This document shows, one piece after another, positions 25,782 through 34,606 of a stretch of DNA of 64,000 bases (positions are counted from its first letter, which is position 1; every line of letters starts with the position of its first letter). Both the position numbers and the translations under genes were made by a program. Source of the stretch: JAEYOM01 sp036260935 (GTDB lineage Bacteria > Bacillota > Clostridia > Acetivibrionales > DTU013); the NCBI GenBank assembly GCA_036260935.1, contig DATALQ010000001.1:81253-145252 (forward strand). The letters are read 5' to 3'. A model generated the notes under the pieces. That model searched no databases. It was given only the letters and a program-made list of their open reading frames with translations, and had not been told where the DNA came from.

Positions 25782-27410
25782 ATGTCAAAGGAAATCAAAT
25801 ATGGTGAAGAAGCCAGGCGCGCACTCGAAAGCGGCGTAAACCAGCTGGCCGATACTGTCAAGATCACTCTCGGACCCAAGGGCAGAAACGTTGTCCTGGA
25901 CAAGAAATTCGGTGCTCCTCTGATCACTAACGACGGTGTTACGATAGCAAAGGAAATCGAACTTGAAGACAAATTTGAAAATATGGGCGCGCAGCTCGTC
26001 AAGGAAGTTGCCACGAAGACAAACGATGTAGCGGGCGACGGTACCACGACGGCAACTCTGCTTGCACAGGCGATCATAAGGGAAGGCCTCAAGAACGTTG
26101 CAGCAGGCGCTAACCCGATGATACTCAAAAAAGGCCTTGCAAAGGCGGTTGAAGTAGCAGTAGACGCTATCAAGGAAAACAGCAGAAAGATCAACGGAAA
26201 AGAAGATATTTCAAGAGTCGCCTCAATTTCCGCCAATGACGAATTTATCGGCTCCCTTATAGCGGACGCTATGGAAAAGGTGACGAACGACGGTGTCATC
26301 ACTGTTGAAGAATCCAAGACAATGGGAACCAACCTCGAAGTAGTCGAAGGTATGCAGTTCGACAGAGGTTATGTTTCCTCATACATGGTTACTGATACCG
26401 AGAAGATGGAAGCCGTTCTCGACGACCCGTACATTCTCATAACCGATAAGAAACTCAGCAATATCCAGGACCTTCTGCCTCTCCTCGAACAGATCGTTCA
26501 GGCCGGCAAAAAGCTGCTCATAATCGCAGAAGACGTTGAAGGCGAAGCACTGACTACCCTCATCGTCAACAAACTCCGCGGAACCTTCAACTGTGTCGCT
26601 GTAAAAGCTCCGGGCTTCGGCGACAGAAGGAAGGAAATGCTCCGTGATATAGCTACCCTGACAGGCGGCCAGGTAATTTCCGACGAACTCGGCTTCGATC
26701 TGAAGGAAACCAAGGTCAGCCAGCTCGGTAAGGCAAGACAGGTCAAGGTTCAGAAGGAAAATACGATCATCGTTGACGGCGCAGGCGATAAGAACGAGAT
26801 CAAGAAGAGGATCGCTTCGATCAAAGCTCAGATCGAAGAAACCACTTCCGATTTTGACAGGGAGAAGCTCCAGGAAAGGCTTGCCAAGCTAGCTGGCGGC
26901 GTAGCTGTCATCCAAGTCGGCGCTGCAACCGAGACCGAAATGAAGGAAAAGAAGCTCCGTATAGAGGACGCTCTCGCAGCTACCAAGGCAGCTGTCGAGG
27001 AAGGTATCGTAGCAGGCGGCGGAACGGCATACCTCAATGCACTGCCGAAGGTTTCGGCTCTGCTCAAGGATATCCACGGTGATGAAAAGACCGGTATCCA
27101 GATCATACTGAAGGCGCTCGAAGAGCCCATCAGGCAGATCGCTGCAAACGCAGGCCTCGAAGGCTCCGTAATAGTCGACAAGGTCAAAAACGAAAAAATT
27201 GGCATGGGTTTTGACGCTCTGAAGGAAGTATATGTTGACATGATCACCGCAGGTATCGTAGATCCTGCAAAGGTCACCAGATCTGCTCTGCAGAACGCGG
27301 CTTCCGTTGCTTCGATGGTTCTCACCACTGAAAGCGTAGTAGCTGACAAGCCCGAGAAGGAACCCCCGATGCCCGCAGGCGCTCCCGGTGGAATGGGCGG
27401 AATGTACTAA
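25782..27410 (+). CDS. groEL: Chaperonin GroEL
   Basis: 542-residue group I chaperonin that folds proteins in an ATP-driven double ring. The nucleotide motif LGPKGRNV (residues 30-37), the VAGDGTTTAT segment, the apical-domain signatures and the C-terminal Gly-Met tail GGMGGMY are present. Length is normal. It is cotranscribed with groES and closed by a strong terminator. Confidence 0.98.
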   Translation: MSKEIKYGEEARRALESGVNQLADTVKITLGPKGRNVVLDKKFGAPLITNDGVTIAKEIELEDKFENMGAQLVKEVATKTNDVAGDGTTTATLLAQAIIREGLKNVAAGANPMILKKGLAKAVEVAVDAIKENSRKINGKEDISRVASISANDEFIGSLIADAMEKVTNDGVITVEESKTMGTNLEVVEGMQFDRGYVSSYMVTDTEKMEAVLDDPYILITDKKLSNIQDLLPLLEQIVQAGKKLLIIAEDVEGEALTTLIVNKLRGTFNCVAVKAPGFGDRRKEMLRDIATLTGGQVISDELGFDLKETKVSQLGKARQVKVQKENTIIVDGAGDKNEIKKRIASIKAQIEETTSDFDREKLQERLAKLAGGVAVIQVGAATETEMKEKKLRIEDALAATKAAVEEGIVAGGGTAYLNALPKVSALLKDIHGDEKTGIQIILKALEEPIRQIAANAGLEGSVIVDKVKNEKIGMGFDALKEVYVDMITAGIVDPAKVTRSALQNAASVASMVLTTESVVADKPEKEPPMPAGAPGGMGGMY

Positions 27411-27433
27411 ACCGAAAAGAATAAAGTAAAAGG

Positions 27434-27461
27434 AAGGCTCGCATAACGCGAGCCTTTTTTT
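27434..27461 (+). terminator. groESL terminator
   Basis: Perfect 9-base stem AAGGCTCGC (27434-27442) and GCGAGCCTT (27448-27456) with a 5-base loop, running into seven T. Confidence 0.92.
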
Positions 27462-27532
27462 ATTTCCGGTCATCAAGGCGGGTTAAGCAGATGTCTGCAG
27501 CTAGTTCCGTCTCTAACAGGCTGTAGGCAGCA

Positions 27533-27572
27533 TAAGCGGGTGGGGCTGCAATACGGCAGCCCCGCCCGCTTA
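27533..27572. repeat. Very stable GC-rich hairpin between convergent genes
   Basis: Seventeen-base arms (27533-27549 and 27556-27572) with a single wobble position and a 6-base loop. No T run follows on either strand, so it is not a textbook terminator. It may block read-through or protect 3' ends between groEL and the convergent glycosyltransferase. Confidence 0.7.
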
Positions 27573-27589
27573 AAGAACACTGGATCCTA

Positions 27590-29185
27590 TTAGGTCCCTA
27601 TAGCTACATATTTTCTCCATAAATAAGCCGCTGCCCTGTCAAGCCAATTGAACGTGATCAACAGGCCGTGTACCGTCATCACTGCAAAAACCGGCAGCAT
27701 GAATATCAGATATCGTGACCTTGTTTCCCAGAAAAGAAGAAAGACCATTAGCCCCAGGCACATCAGTACCATTAGCCTGAAAGTTTCGTCAGTTTTTCTC
27801 GTCAGTAGGGCGGCAATGCATCCTACCAGTATCATGGACAAAATGACTGTCTGCACAAATTGTGTAAGGCTCCTGAACAAAGTATTCATTTTTCCGTTGC
27901 TCGTCAGTATGATTTTATGGAGGACATTTTGCTTTAAAGGAAAACGTCCCAGCTTTACAGGAATGAAGTAAGTCCCGTCCGTCCAGGTCCACTCGGCTTT
28001 TTTTAGCAGGAATTTGGCATAGCCGACCATGCCGAAACGGTTCAGCCTTGTTTTAATTACGCCTATATTGGCTTGCTGCATAGATGATGTAGTAATAAAC
28101 AACCTGGTAAATTTCAGATCCTCCGCGCTGAATCCGCCGTAGCCGTACGAAGTCCCGCCTTCGGCATAGCTTTTGTTCATCCCCATCATCAGCCAATGTG
28201 TGAAGGGCAACTTATCGTAACCATACGTTCTGCTGTTGAAACCCGTATTGCTCAAATAAAACATATTGGCATAAACGACAGTCAGAAAAGCTATAACTGA
28301 AGCTGTTACGGGTATTATCGCCTGAAATTTTTCAAATCGCGGGTTCCCGTGGGTATGAAGGCCCTTGAAATAACCTACTCCATTGAAAACAAAATCCACC
28401 ACAAACGCGATGATTCCCACCGCTGCTATCTGCTTGATCAGAAAACCAAGCGCCGATAGCATCCCAAGTATCACACAGTAAAGGAGCAGCTTTCTTTTTG
28501 AGGTGCGTACATACGTCCAGACGTACACTGTCCAGATGACGAATGGCATCGATAAGGTATCAGTATAAACTATCGGTATATCAAGATAAAACGGTGATAT
28601 TGTCAGGCTCAGCAACGCAGCCAGTACTGCCGCCCTCCGGCCGTATAGCCGGAAAGCCAGCAGACACGCGCCGATTATCGATACCGTAACAGAAAGCATA
28701 TTTAGCAGATAGGGGGCTAAACCGTGCCCGCCAAAAAACGTCCTGAACGCGCCTATATAAACGGCTGTATACAGGTTGTAGGGGTATTCCAGAAAGTACT
28801 TCCAATAACTTATCTTTTGCCCGTCGGATATATTCGTGGCTGCATTCATGACTACCCCGAAATCCCACGAAGGTGTAACTACAAGGTTATACAGGCAGAT
28901 CGCCTGAAGTGTTACATTCAACGCCAACAGTACGGATATTGTTATTATTGCGGTCCTCTGGGCCATTTTTCTTACTATTGCTCTATCGGTTGCCCACATA
29001 ACAAGAAAGCCAAGGGTAAACACGAGAAACGCCATTTGACCTTTTAGGGGAAGCGTCTTGCTTTTGAGTACGGGAAAAAACATACGCACTGTAACATACC
29101 CGAAAAACAGCGAGGCAGCGATAAAAACAGAGCGGTTATAGAGTTTTTGTATAAACCCTGCTTTTGTTTCGGATGTATTAATCAA
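27590..29185 (-). CDS. GT39-like multi-spanning glycosyltransferase
   Basis: 531-residue integral membrane protein with about eleven hydrophobic helices. The layout is of the PMT/ArnT group (GT-C fold): a large first loop after helix 2 or 3 holding the acidic NISDGQKISYW and EYPYN segment, and VYTDTLSMPFV mid-protein. Such enzymes move a sugar from a polyprenyl-phosphate donor to lipid or protein acceptors on the outer face of the membrane. The exact sugar and acceptor are not readable. The start is a TTG with GGTGGTGA before it. It is a single gene convergent with groEL. Confidence 0.75.
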   Translation of the reverse strand: MINTSETKAGFIQKLYNRSVFIAASLFFGYVTVRMFFPVLKSKTLPLKGQMAFLVFTLGFLVMWATDRAIVRKMAQRTAIITISVLLALNVTLQAICLYNLVVTPSWDFGVVMNAATNISDGQKISYWKYFLEYPYNLYTAVYIGAFRTFFGGHGLAPYLLNMLSVTVSIIGACLLAFRLYGRRAAVLAALLSLTISPFYLDIPIVYTDTLSMPFVIWTVYVWTYVRTSKRKLLLYCVILGMLSALGFLIKQIAAVGIIAFVVDFVFNGVGYFKGLHTHGNPRFEKFQAIIPVTASVIAFLTVVYANMFYLSNTGFNSRTYGYDKLPFTHWLMMGMNKSYAEGGTSYGYGGFSAEDLKFTRLFITTSSMQQANIGVIKTRLNRFGMVGYAKFLLKKAEWTWTDGTYFIPVKLGRFPLKQNVLHKIILTSNGKMNTLFRSLTQFVQTVILSMILVGCIAALLTRKTDETFRLMVLMCLGLMVFLLFWETRSRYLIFMLPVFAVMTVHGLLITFNWLDRAAAYLWRKYVAIGT

Positions 29186-29276
29186 TGGTCACCACCATAA
29201 ATTATTCAATTATATTATGGTTAGTTGTTTAGAAAAAATTTTGGTAAATGCTGATATTTTAATGCCTATGGCATGT

Positions 29277-29300
29277 AAAAGGGGACGATCCTTCGTCCCC
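29277..29300 (-). terminator. Terminator of the padR-HAAS unit
   Basis: Perfect stem GGGGACGA / TCGTCCCC with a 4-base loop. Read on the minus strand it is followed by TTTT. It lies 20 bases beyond the stop of the HAAS-domain gene. Confidence 0.8.
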
Positions 29301-29319
29301 CTTAATACCGGTACATTAT

Positions 29320-30354
29320 TTAGATTTTTACCGATGGCAGATTGAGACTGCGGCTTTTTACAAAACCGGTAATACTGTCGATAGCGCATCCGATAATGAA
29401 CAGTATGATGAATACCGAAAAAAAGGTGTGAGACGATGTCGTGAATCCGGCAACAGGCAGTCTGACTGCACTTGCAAAGCGTGCTAGAAAATCCGGATTT
29501 ATGATCTTGCCATCGTTCAACATTATAAATACCAATATGCTCGAAGCAATGTTATTTACCGTATTGGCAACAGCAAGCGGCAAGTTCCAGCGCATGACGA
29601 TGAACTTGTAAATACACATTACGAATTGAAGGGCGGCAAGCAAGATGATGAAAAAAATGTAGGGTCGAAGCCGCTCTATGTCAAAAAGCGGGGTTATAAG
29701 CATCATGTCGGATCCTGTTTTCCCATACCATGCGAAAACCTGGGGCTGGAATACAAGTAACGCAGTGAAAGCGACGGAAAAAATCAAACCTACTACAGAC
29801 TCTCCACGGCCTATTCTGCTCTTATTGTTCAAGACAACCTCAGGCAGATCGTCAACAGACCAATTCTTTTTGCCGAAGGGCAGCTTTCCTTCGCTGAGAC
29901 CGACTCTTTCCAGTACAACGAAAACTACCGTGACCCACAAAAATGCCTGTAGTGCACCGTCGAATGCCGCGCTTATGATTCCGGAAATAAAATGTGTAAT
30001 GAAGTCAGTTGGCACCTTGGATATATCGACTGCCGGATTAGCTGTATTCCCCAGGACCCATATGAATGAAAATACTATCGCAGCGATCCCTATTACCAGT
30101 TTCAGTATTGAAATATAGCTGTCATACAAGGTGGGACCGATCAGATACCTCTTTGTCTGACGGTATTCGCCGGCAAGCCTTACGGGGTTGCCCAATTTCT
30201 CAAGTACGCTGCGGACATCTTTTTCTGTGGGATCGTCAGGCAGCATATCCTCAATATTTGCCCTCAATTCTTTTTTTACATCTTCCCGGGTATCTTCCGG
30301 CAAATGTTCTGCTACGGCATTCAAATAACGTTCGATCAAATTCGCTTCATTCAT
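29320..30354 (-). CDS. HAAS-domain membrane protein paired with PadR
   Basis: 344 residues. The N-terminal 80 or so residues form a HAAS-type domain (LIERYLNAVAEHLPEDTRED, then EKLGNPVRLAGEYR), the helical module that commonly sits next to PadR regulators. About six transmembrane helices follow. The role is presumed to be sensing or signalling at the membrane, but the mechanism is unknown. Its ATG at 30354 overlaps the padR stop by eight bases and uses the GGAGGG inside the padR end, so translation is coupled. No transporter is attached to the pair here. Confidence 0.8.
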   Translation of the reverse strand: MNEANLIERYLNAVAEHLPEDTREDVKKELRANIEDMLPDDPTEKDVRSVLEKLGNPVRLAGEYRQTKRYLIGPTLYDSYISILKLVIGIAAIVFSFIWVLGNTANPAVDISKVPTDFITHFISGIISAAFDGALQAFLWVTVVFVVLERVGLSEGKLPFGKKNWSVDDLPEVVLNNKSRIGRGESVVGLIFSVAFTALLVFQPQVFAWYGKTGSDMMLITPLFDIERLRPYIFFIILLAALQFVMCIYKFIVMRWNLPLAVANTVNNIASSILVFIMLNDGKIINPDFLARFASAVRLPVAGFTTSSHTFFSVFIILFIIGCAIDSITGFVKSRSLNLPSVKI

Positions 30355-30697
30355 TTTTATCACCCTCCATCATTAGAACTTCAAGCTGCTTTGAAAGGGT
30401 GGTCCATTCACCCTTCAAGCGCTGATATACCACTTTGCCTTCATCACTTAAGACATAGAACTTGCGAGGCCTGCTTTCACTGGTATCCCACTGGCTGGCC
30501 AAAAGCTTTTGTTTTTCAAGCCTGCGTAAAAGGGGGTACAATGTCCCGGCATCAATAGCCGCATTTTTCTCCTCCAGCTTCTGTACGAGAGAATAACCGT
30601 ATTCAGGATGGTTCAGCTGACTAAGCACGGAAAGTATCAGAGTCCCTCTTCTGAGTTCCACTATAAGACTATTTATAATCTCATCCATTGATTCCAT
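30347..30697 (-). CDS. PadR-family transcriptional regulator
   Basis: 116-residue winged-helix repressor. LRRGTLILSVLSQL, HPEYGYSLVQKLEEKN, DAGTLYPLLRRLEKQKLL and PRKFYVLSDEGK are the PadR helix-turn-helix and wing. A C-terminal helix for dimerisation (VYQRLKGEWTTLSKQLEVLM) follows. It probably represses its own operon, given the palindrome between its -35 and -10 boxes, and controls the downstream HAAS membrane protein. The inducer is unknown. Confidence 0.92.
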   Translation of the reverse strand: MESMDEIINSLIVELRRGTLILSVLSQLNHPEYGYSLVQKLEEKNAAIDAGTLYPLLRRLEKQKLLASQWDTSESRPRKFYVLSDEGKVVYQRLKGEWTTLSKQLEVLMMEGDKNE

Positions 30698-30714
30698 TTA
30701 ACCACCTCACGATC

Positions 30715-30751
30715 ATTATACTGTATGACATACAATATTGTCAATAGTATA
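30715..30751 (-). promoter_or_regulatory. padR promoter with embedded operator
   Basis: On the minus strand, TTGACA (30744-30739), an 18-base spacer and TATAAT (30720-30715). The spacer contains the perfect palindrome TGTATG-T-CATACA (30722-30734), which fits the ATGT/ACAT style of PadR operators. TATACT/AGTATA flank it as an outer dyad (30717-30751). Confidence 0.75.
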
Positions 30752-30795
30752 ACAATAATTATTATTTAATAATAGACGACGATTGTACAAAGGTC

Positions 30796-30940
30796 ATGAA
30801 TGAGTTGAATGAGCTTACGAAGCAGAGTGAGCAGAATGAGCCTATGAAGCTGAGTGAGCAGAATGAGTTGAATGAACTGAATGAAGTTGAATGAATCCGA
30901 ACGAATCCGAACGAATCCGAATGAGTCAAATATATGAATT
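30796..30940. repeat. Low-complexity GAATGAG / AATCCGAACG repeat tract
   Basis: Imperfect short units such as GAATGAGTTG, then three AATCCGAACG-type copies, fill about 140 bases between padR and the Phd-Uma2 gene. It is purine-rich on this strand. A 32-codon reading frame crosses it but has no proper ribosome binding site. Confidence 0.7.
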
Positions 30941-30952
30941 AGCATGCAGCAT

Positions 30953-31008
30953 TTGACAATTACTCCGTCGTGTTATACAATTACATTAGCCACTTTAGCT
31001 AAAGTGGC
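30953..31008 (+). promoter_or_regulatory. Promoter and 20-bp palindromic operator of the Phd-Uma2 gene
   Basis: TTGACA (30953-30958), a 17-base spacer and TACAAT (30976-30981). The perfect 20-base palindrome GCCACTTTAG-CTAAAGTGGC (30989-31008) begins at the expected +1. Its position and symmetry suit autorepression by the Phd domain encoded just downstream. Confidence 0.75.
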
Positions 31009-31037
31009 CGATGAGTTGAATGAGGAGGCAGGCGTAT

Positions 31038-31772
31038 ATGATAATTAACGCTACCGAATTGAAAAATAATCTTGGCAAATACCTGAGGGCTTCTGCAAGG
31101 GAAGAGATCGTGATCACCAGCAACGGCAGGAAGGTGGCGCGGCTTGTTGCTTTTGAAGATGTCGAGAAAAGAGCCTTTTACGAAAGCTATCTGAAGGAAA
31201 AGGCCGAGGCATATGCGCGTATGCCTAAAAGGATATCATATGAAGAATTCCTCGAGATCGCGGAAAACAGCGATGACCGGTTTGAGTATATCGATGGGGA
31301 GATTTATATGATGGCCTCGCCGAATTTCGATCATCAGCAGATACTTGGCGAGCTTTATGTCATTTTCTACAACTGGTTCAGGGGGAAGGCTTGCAGGCCC
31401 ATGCTGGCGCCCTTTGACATAACGCTGAAGCGAACCGAGGACAATAAGAACGTTGTGCAGCCCGACCTGATGGTTATCTGCGATCTGGAGCAAAAATTGA
31501 ACGAAAAGAAAAAATATGAAGGAGTACCAGCGCTATTGGTAGAGATACTGTCTGAAAGCACGCGCGGCAGGGACTCTGTGAAAAAGCTGGATCTGTATAT
31601 GTCCACGGGAGTCCGGGAGTACTGGATCATCAACCCCTTTATCAAGGAAGTCACGGTATACCTGTTCGAAAATAATGACCTGGCAAAAAGTGCGGTGTAC
31701 AAGAAAAATGAAAAGGTACTGTCCTATGTTTTCGATGGATTGGAAGTAAGTCTGAAGAGTATATTCGGGTAA
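31038..31772 (+). CDS. Phd/YefM antitoxin domain fused to Uma2-type nuclease domain
   Basis: 244 residues. Residues 1-45 (MIINATELKNNLGKYL, then ITSNGRKVARLV) form a Phd/YefM-type DNA-binding antitoxin domain. Residues about 65-240 form a Uma2 (DUF820) domain of the PD-(D/E)xK nuclease fold. It has FEYIDGEIYMM, VVQPDLMVICD with the metal Asp near 143, PALLVEILSEST with Glu near 169, and a following Lys region. Normally these are separate proteins. The ATG at 31038 is set by GAGGAGG and matches the natural Phd start. It is a single-gene unit with a palindromic operator. Function is unknown: perhaps a nuclease leashed by its own antitoxin-like DNA-binding domain. Confidence 0.85.
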   Translation: MIINATELKNNLGKYLRASAREEIVITSNGRKVARLVAFEDVEKRAFYESYLKEKAEAYARMPKRISYEEFLEIAENSDDRFEYIDGEIYMMASPNFDHQQILGELYVIFYNWFRGKACRPMLAPFDITLKRTEDNKNVVQPDLMVICDLEQKLNEKKKYEGVPALLVEILSESTRGRDSVKKLDLYMSTGVREYWIINPFIKEVTVYLFENNDLAKSAVYKKNEKVLSYVFDGLEVSLKSIFG

Positions 31773-31799
31773 AAATCCATAAACATTGGAATTTGGGAA

Positions 31800-31828
31800 T
31801 TGGTGCCTTTTGCTAATTCTGATATAAT
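31800..31828 (+). promoter_or_regulatory. Promoter of the homocysteine methyltransferase-like gene
   Basis: TTGGTG (31800-31805), a 17-base spacer and TATAAT (31823-31828), about 37 bases before the start. Confidence 0.55.
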
Positions 31829-31864
31829 GACTAATAAATCAAGCGAAAGAATCAGGAGCATTAA

Positions 31865-32788
31865 ATGTCATTCGTTTCATGTTTTGAAAGCAGCCGTATC
31901 ATACTGATGGAGGGTGCTCTGGGTGAAAGGCTTAAACGGGAATATGGATTGGTCCCCGATGAAACTGTCGCGCTAGCAGACATAATATATCGCAGCGGCG
32001 GGAGTAAAGCTCTCGGCGAACTGTGGGGCCAATATATCAAAACTGCAGAAGCATTTGACCTGCCTTTTATCGCAACGACGCCGACAAGGAGAGCAAACAA
32101 GGAACGTGTTTTCAAGGCAGGGTACGACGAATCCATCATTATTGACAATGTCGAATACCTTAAACAGCTGCGCGATTCATCAGGTATAGAGATGTATGTC
32201 GGCGGACTGATGGGCTGCAGAGGTGATGCGTACAAGGCGACAGACATCCTCAAAGAGGATGAGGCATTCGAATTCCATTCCTGGCAGGCTGATCTGTTTA
32301 ATCATTCGGGAGTTGATTTCCTGTTTGCCGGAATAATGCCTGCGCTGCCGGAGATCCTCGGTATGGCAAAAGCGATGGAAAGGACCGGGCTACCCTATAT
32401 CATAAGCTTTATGATACGCGACAACGGGCGGCTGATCGATGGAACCACGATACACGATGCTATCCTTCAAACGGATGCTTGCGTCGAACACAGGCCTGTT
32501 TGCTACATGACAAACTGCGTACATCCAACGATACTTTATAAAGCATTGTCCTATGGTTTTAATCAAACCGGGCTCGTGAAAGTAAGGTTCCGGGGTATCC
32601 AGGCAAACACCTCTCCGCTGCCGCCTGAGCAGCTCGATAATTCAATAGATTTGAAATGCTCGGATTGTAACGAGCTGGCGAAGTCGATTCAAAGTTTGTC
32701 GGAGCTTGTTTCGCTTAAGATCGTCGGGGGCTGCTGCGGGACGGATAATACACACATCAGTCGAATAGCCGAATATATGTGTTTATAG
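31865..32788 (+). CDS. Homocysteine S-methyltransferase-family protein
   Basis: 307-residue barrel of the Hcy-binding family. Zinc-ligand cysteines are seen in MTNCVHP and in GGCCGTDNTHI at the C-terminal end, as in MmuM and the N-terminal part of MetH. It starts with ILMEGALGERLKREYG, the usual opening strand. It would transfer a methyl group to a thiol, classically from S-methylmethionine to homocysteine. A stand-alone protein of this length without a corrinoid domain could also act on another thiol. It is followed by unrelated single enzymes on the same strand. Confidence 0.85.
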   Translation: MSFVSCFESSRIILMEGALGERLKREYGLVPDETVALADIIYRSGGSKALGELWGQYIKTAEAFDLPFIATTPTRRANKERVFKAGYDESIIIDNVEYLKQLRDSSGIEMYVGGLMGCRGDAYKATDILKEDEAFEFHSWQADLFNHSGVDFLFAGIMPALPEILGMAKAMERTGLPYIISFMIRDNGRLIDGTTIHDAILQTDACVEHRPVCYMTNCVHPTILYKALSYGFNQTGLVKVRFRGIQANTSPLPPEQLDNSIDLKCSDCNELAKSIQSLSELVSLKIVGGCCGTDNTHISRIAEYMCL

Positions 32789-32866
32789 TTTGAAAAGGGA
32801 ATTTTACTCATGCTGTTTTTTTATTAGCCTTTACCAGAGTACTTTTTCATATTTGGAGGTGTCGGA

Positions 32867-33703
32867 ATGAAAGTAACAGCGCTTATCGAAAACAAGGCCG
32901 GAGAAGGACTCTTCGGGGAGCACGGGCTCGCTGTACATATTGAATATAACGGAAAACAGTATCTGCTCGATACGGGAGCATCGGATCAGTTTATTGTCAA
33001 TGCCGGCAGGCTCGGAATAAACCTGGCTGAGGTGGATACGGCCTTTTTATCGCACAGCCATTATGACCATTCAAGCGGCTTCGGCGGATTTTTCGGACAG
33101 AATGACAAAGCCAGGGTATATCTTCAAAATACCGCAAAGGAAGCGTGCTATATAAAGATAGGTCCTTTCAGGCATTATGTAGGTATTCCGAAAGGCCTTC
33201 TTGAAAAATACAGCGAACGGTTTGTTTTCCTGGACGGCGATCATAAGGTGGACGAAGGCGTTTGGCTGGTATCCCATAAAACAGAAGGGCTTGCCTCTAT
33301 AGGGAAAAAGGCCCGTATGTATAGAAAGACTAAGAACGGGTTAACCGCAGATGATTTCGGACATGAGCAAAGTTTGGTATTTGAAGCCGGGGATGGTCTG
33401 GTTATACTGAACAGCTGCAGCCATGGCGGTATAGACAATATCGTCGAAGAGGTCGGAAAAACCTTCGATGGAAGGGAAGTAACGGCTGTTTTCGGAGGGT
33501 TTCATCTTATGGGGTTCCGCGGTAACGATACCATCAGCGGGAAACCGGAAGATATAAAAGGCCTGGGTAAACGGTTGAAAGATTTGGGTGTGAAGAACGT
33601 ATATACAGGCCATTGTACCGGGAATACGGCCTTCAACATTCTAAAGGAAGAATTGGGAGAACGTCTGCACTATTTTCATACCGGTGCATCAATAGAGCTA
33701 TAA
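32867..33703 (+). CDS. MBL-fold metallo-hydrolase
   Basis: 278-residue metallo-beta-lactamase fold protein of the group related to methanopterin-type phosphate synthase and Fe-S/oxygen flavoprotein neighbours. LDTGASDQFIVNAG precedes the metal motif HSHYDHSSG, further ligands are in NSCSHGGIDN and FGGFHLMG, and a final His is in YTGHCTGN. Hydrolase or oxidoreductase activity on a small molecule is expected; the substrate is unknown. GGAGGTG precedes the ATG. It lies between the methyltransferase and the acetyltransferase genes with short gaps. Confidence 0.85.
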   Translation: MKVTALIENKAGEGLFGEHGLAVHIEYNGKQYLLDTGASDQFIVNAGRLGINLAEVDTAFLSHSHYDHSSGFGGFFGQNDKARVYLQNTAKEACYIKIGPFRHYVGIPKGLLEKYSERFVFLDGDHKVDEGVWLVSHKTEGLASIGKKARMYRKTKNGLTADDFGHEQSLVFEAGDGLVILNSCSHGGIDNIVEEVGKTFDGREVTAVFGGFHLMGFRGNDTISGKPEDIKGLGKRLKDLGVKNVYTGHCTGNTAFNILKEELGERLHYFHTGASIEL

Positions 33704-33718
33704 GGAGAAGATGAAAAA

Positions 33719-34519
33719 GTGAATATACCGGAAAATAAGTTGGCGGAAATAGTCAGCAAAATCAGGTGCTGTGAGAAAGCATATATCGAATGTTTTTCCG
33801 AACGCTTCGAATATGAAAGCGTCATCAGATACCGGAATTCCCGCATGAGCGATATGTATGATCATAATTGTTCATTCATAAAGGGAACGCCGACGCTTGA
33901 TGCACTGCTGCAGTTGGTTGACGGGGAGATCGGGGTCAGCCGCGGGGAAGACCTGGGATTTTGTAAAATACTATTGGATGGATTACGATATGAGACAGCA
34001 TTGAAAGACCATGACGACAAATTGCAGACAGAGCATTACGGCCAATATGTATTCACGCCGGAAAAGCCGCCGGAATGGGACCTCAAGACGCATTGCGAGA
34101 TACGAAAAATAACGGAACCCTTAATGGTCGACGATCTGGTGCTGTTGGACAGGACAATGTACGCTGAAGCCTGTGGGCAGGATTTCTGTGAACGCAGGGC
34201 GAGATGCCGCGGACAGGTCTACCTGTCGGATTCTTCGATAGATTCTTATATCTGCTATTGTGATGGAGAGCCGGCAGGGAACTGCGATCTCTTTTTATAT
34301 GACGACATGGCCAAAATAGAAGATTTTACGGTTTTGCCGAAATATCAGCGGCGCGGCCTTGGCACTTCCATTCTGAAGCACCTGATCGGTACTGCTTTTT
34401 CAGAGGGAGCCCGGATAATATACCTGACTACCGATGAAGAAGATACACCGAAAGAAATGTACATGAAGTTGGGCTTCGAAAAGGTTTCCGACTCATATGC
34501 ACTTTTAAGGAAGCTATAG
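33719..34519 (+). CDS. GNAT-family N-acetyltransferase
   Basis: 266 residues. The C-terminal half (about 135-266) is a GNAT domain: CYCDGEPAGNCDLFL, the strand DFTVLPKYQRRGLGTSILKHLI with the acetyl-CoA R/Q-x-x-G-x-G loop, and a final KLGFEKV. The N-terminal half is a separate region of unknown fold, as in many Clostridia GNATs. The substrate is not predictable. The start is GTG at 33719 with AAGGAGAAG before it, 15 bases after the MBL gene, so the two are likely cotranscribed. Confidence 0.85.
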   Translation: MNIPENKLAEIVSKIRCCEKAYIECFSERFEYESVIRYRNSRMSDMYDHNCSFIKGTPTLDALLQLVDGEIGVSRGEDLGFCKILLDGLRYETALKDHDDKLQTEHYGQYVFTPEKPPEWDLKTHCEIRKITEPLMVDDLVLLDRTMYAEACGQDFCERRARCRGQVYLSDSSIDSYICYCDGEPAGNCDLFLYDDMAKIEDFTVLPKYQRRGLGTSILKHLIGTAFSEGARIIYLTTDEEDTPKEMYMKLGFEKVSDSYALLRKL

Positions 34520-34606
34520 CTCCGAATAGTTGCTGAATCAGAACATAGCATCGGCTTTGTAACGCTACATAAGGATACTTATGGGGGGATTGCTGTAAAT
34601 AATTTT

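Noticed and set aside
30796..30894. 32-codon frame rich in Asn, Glu and Leu
   Set aside because: It follows the short-repeat tract and lacks a properly spaced ribosome binding site; the repeat itself explains the open frame.
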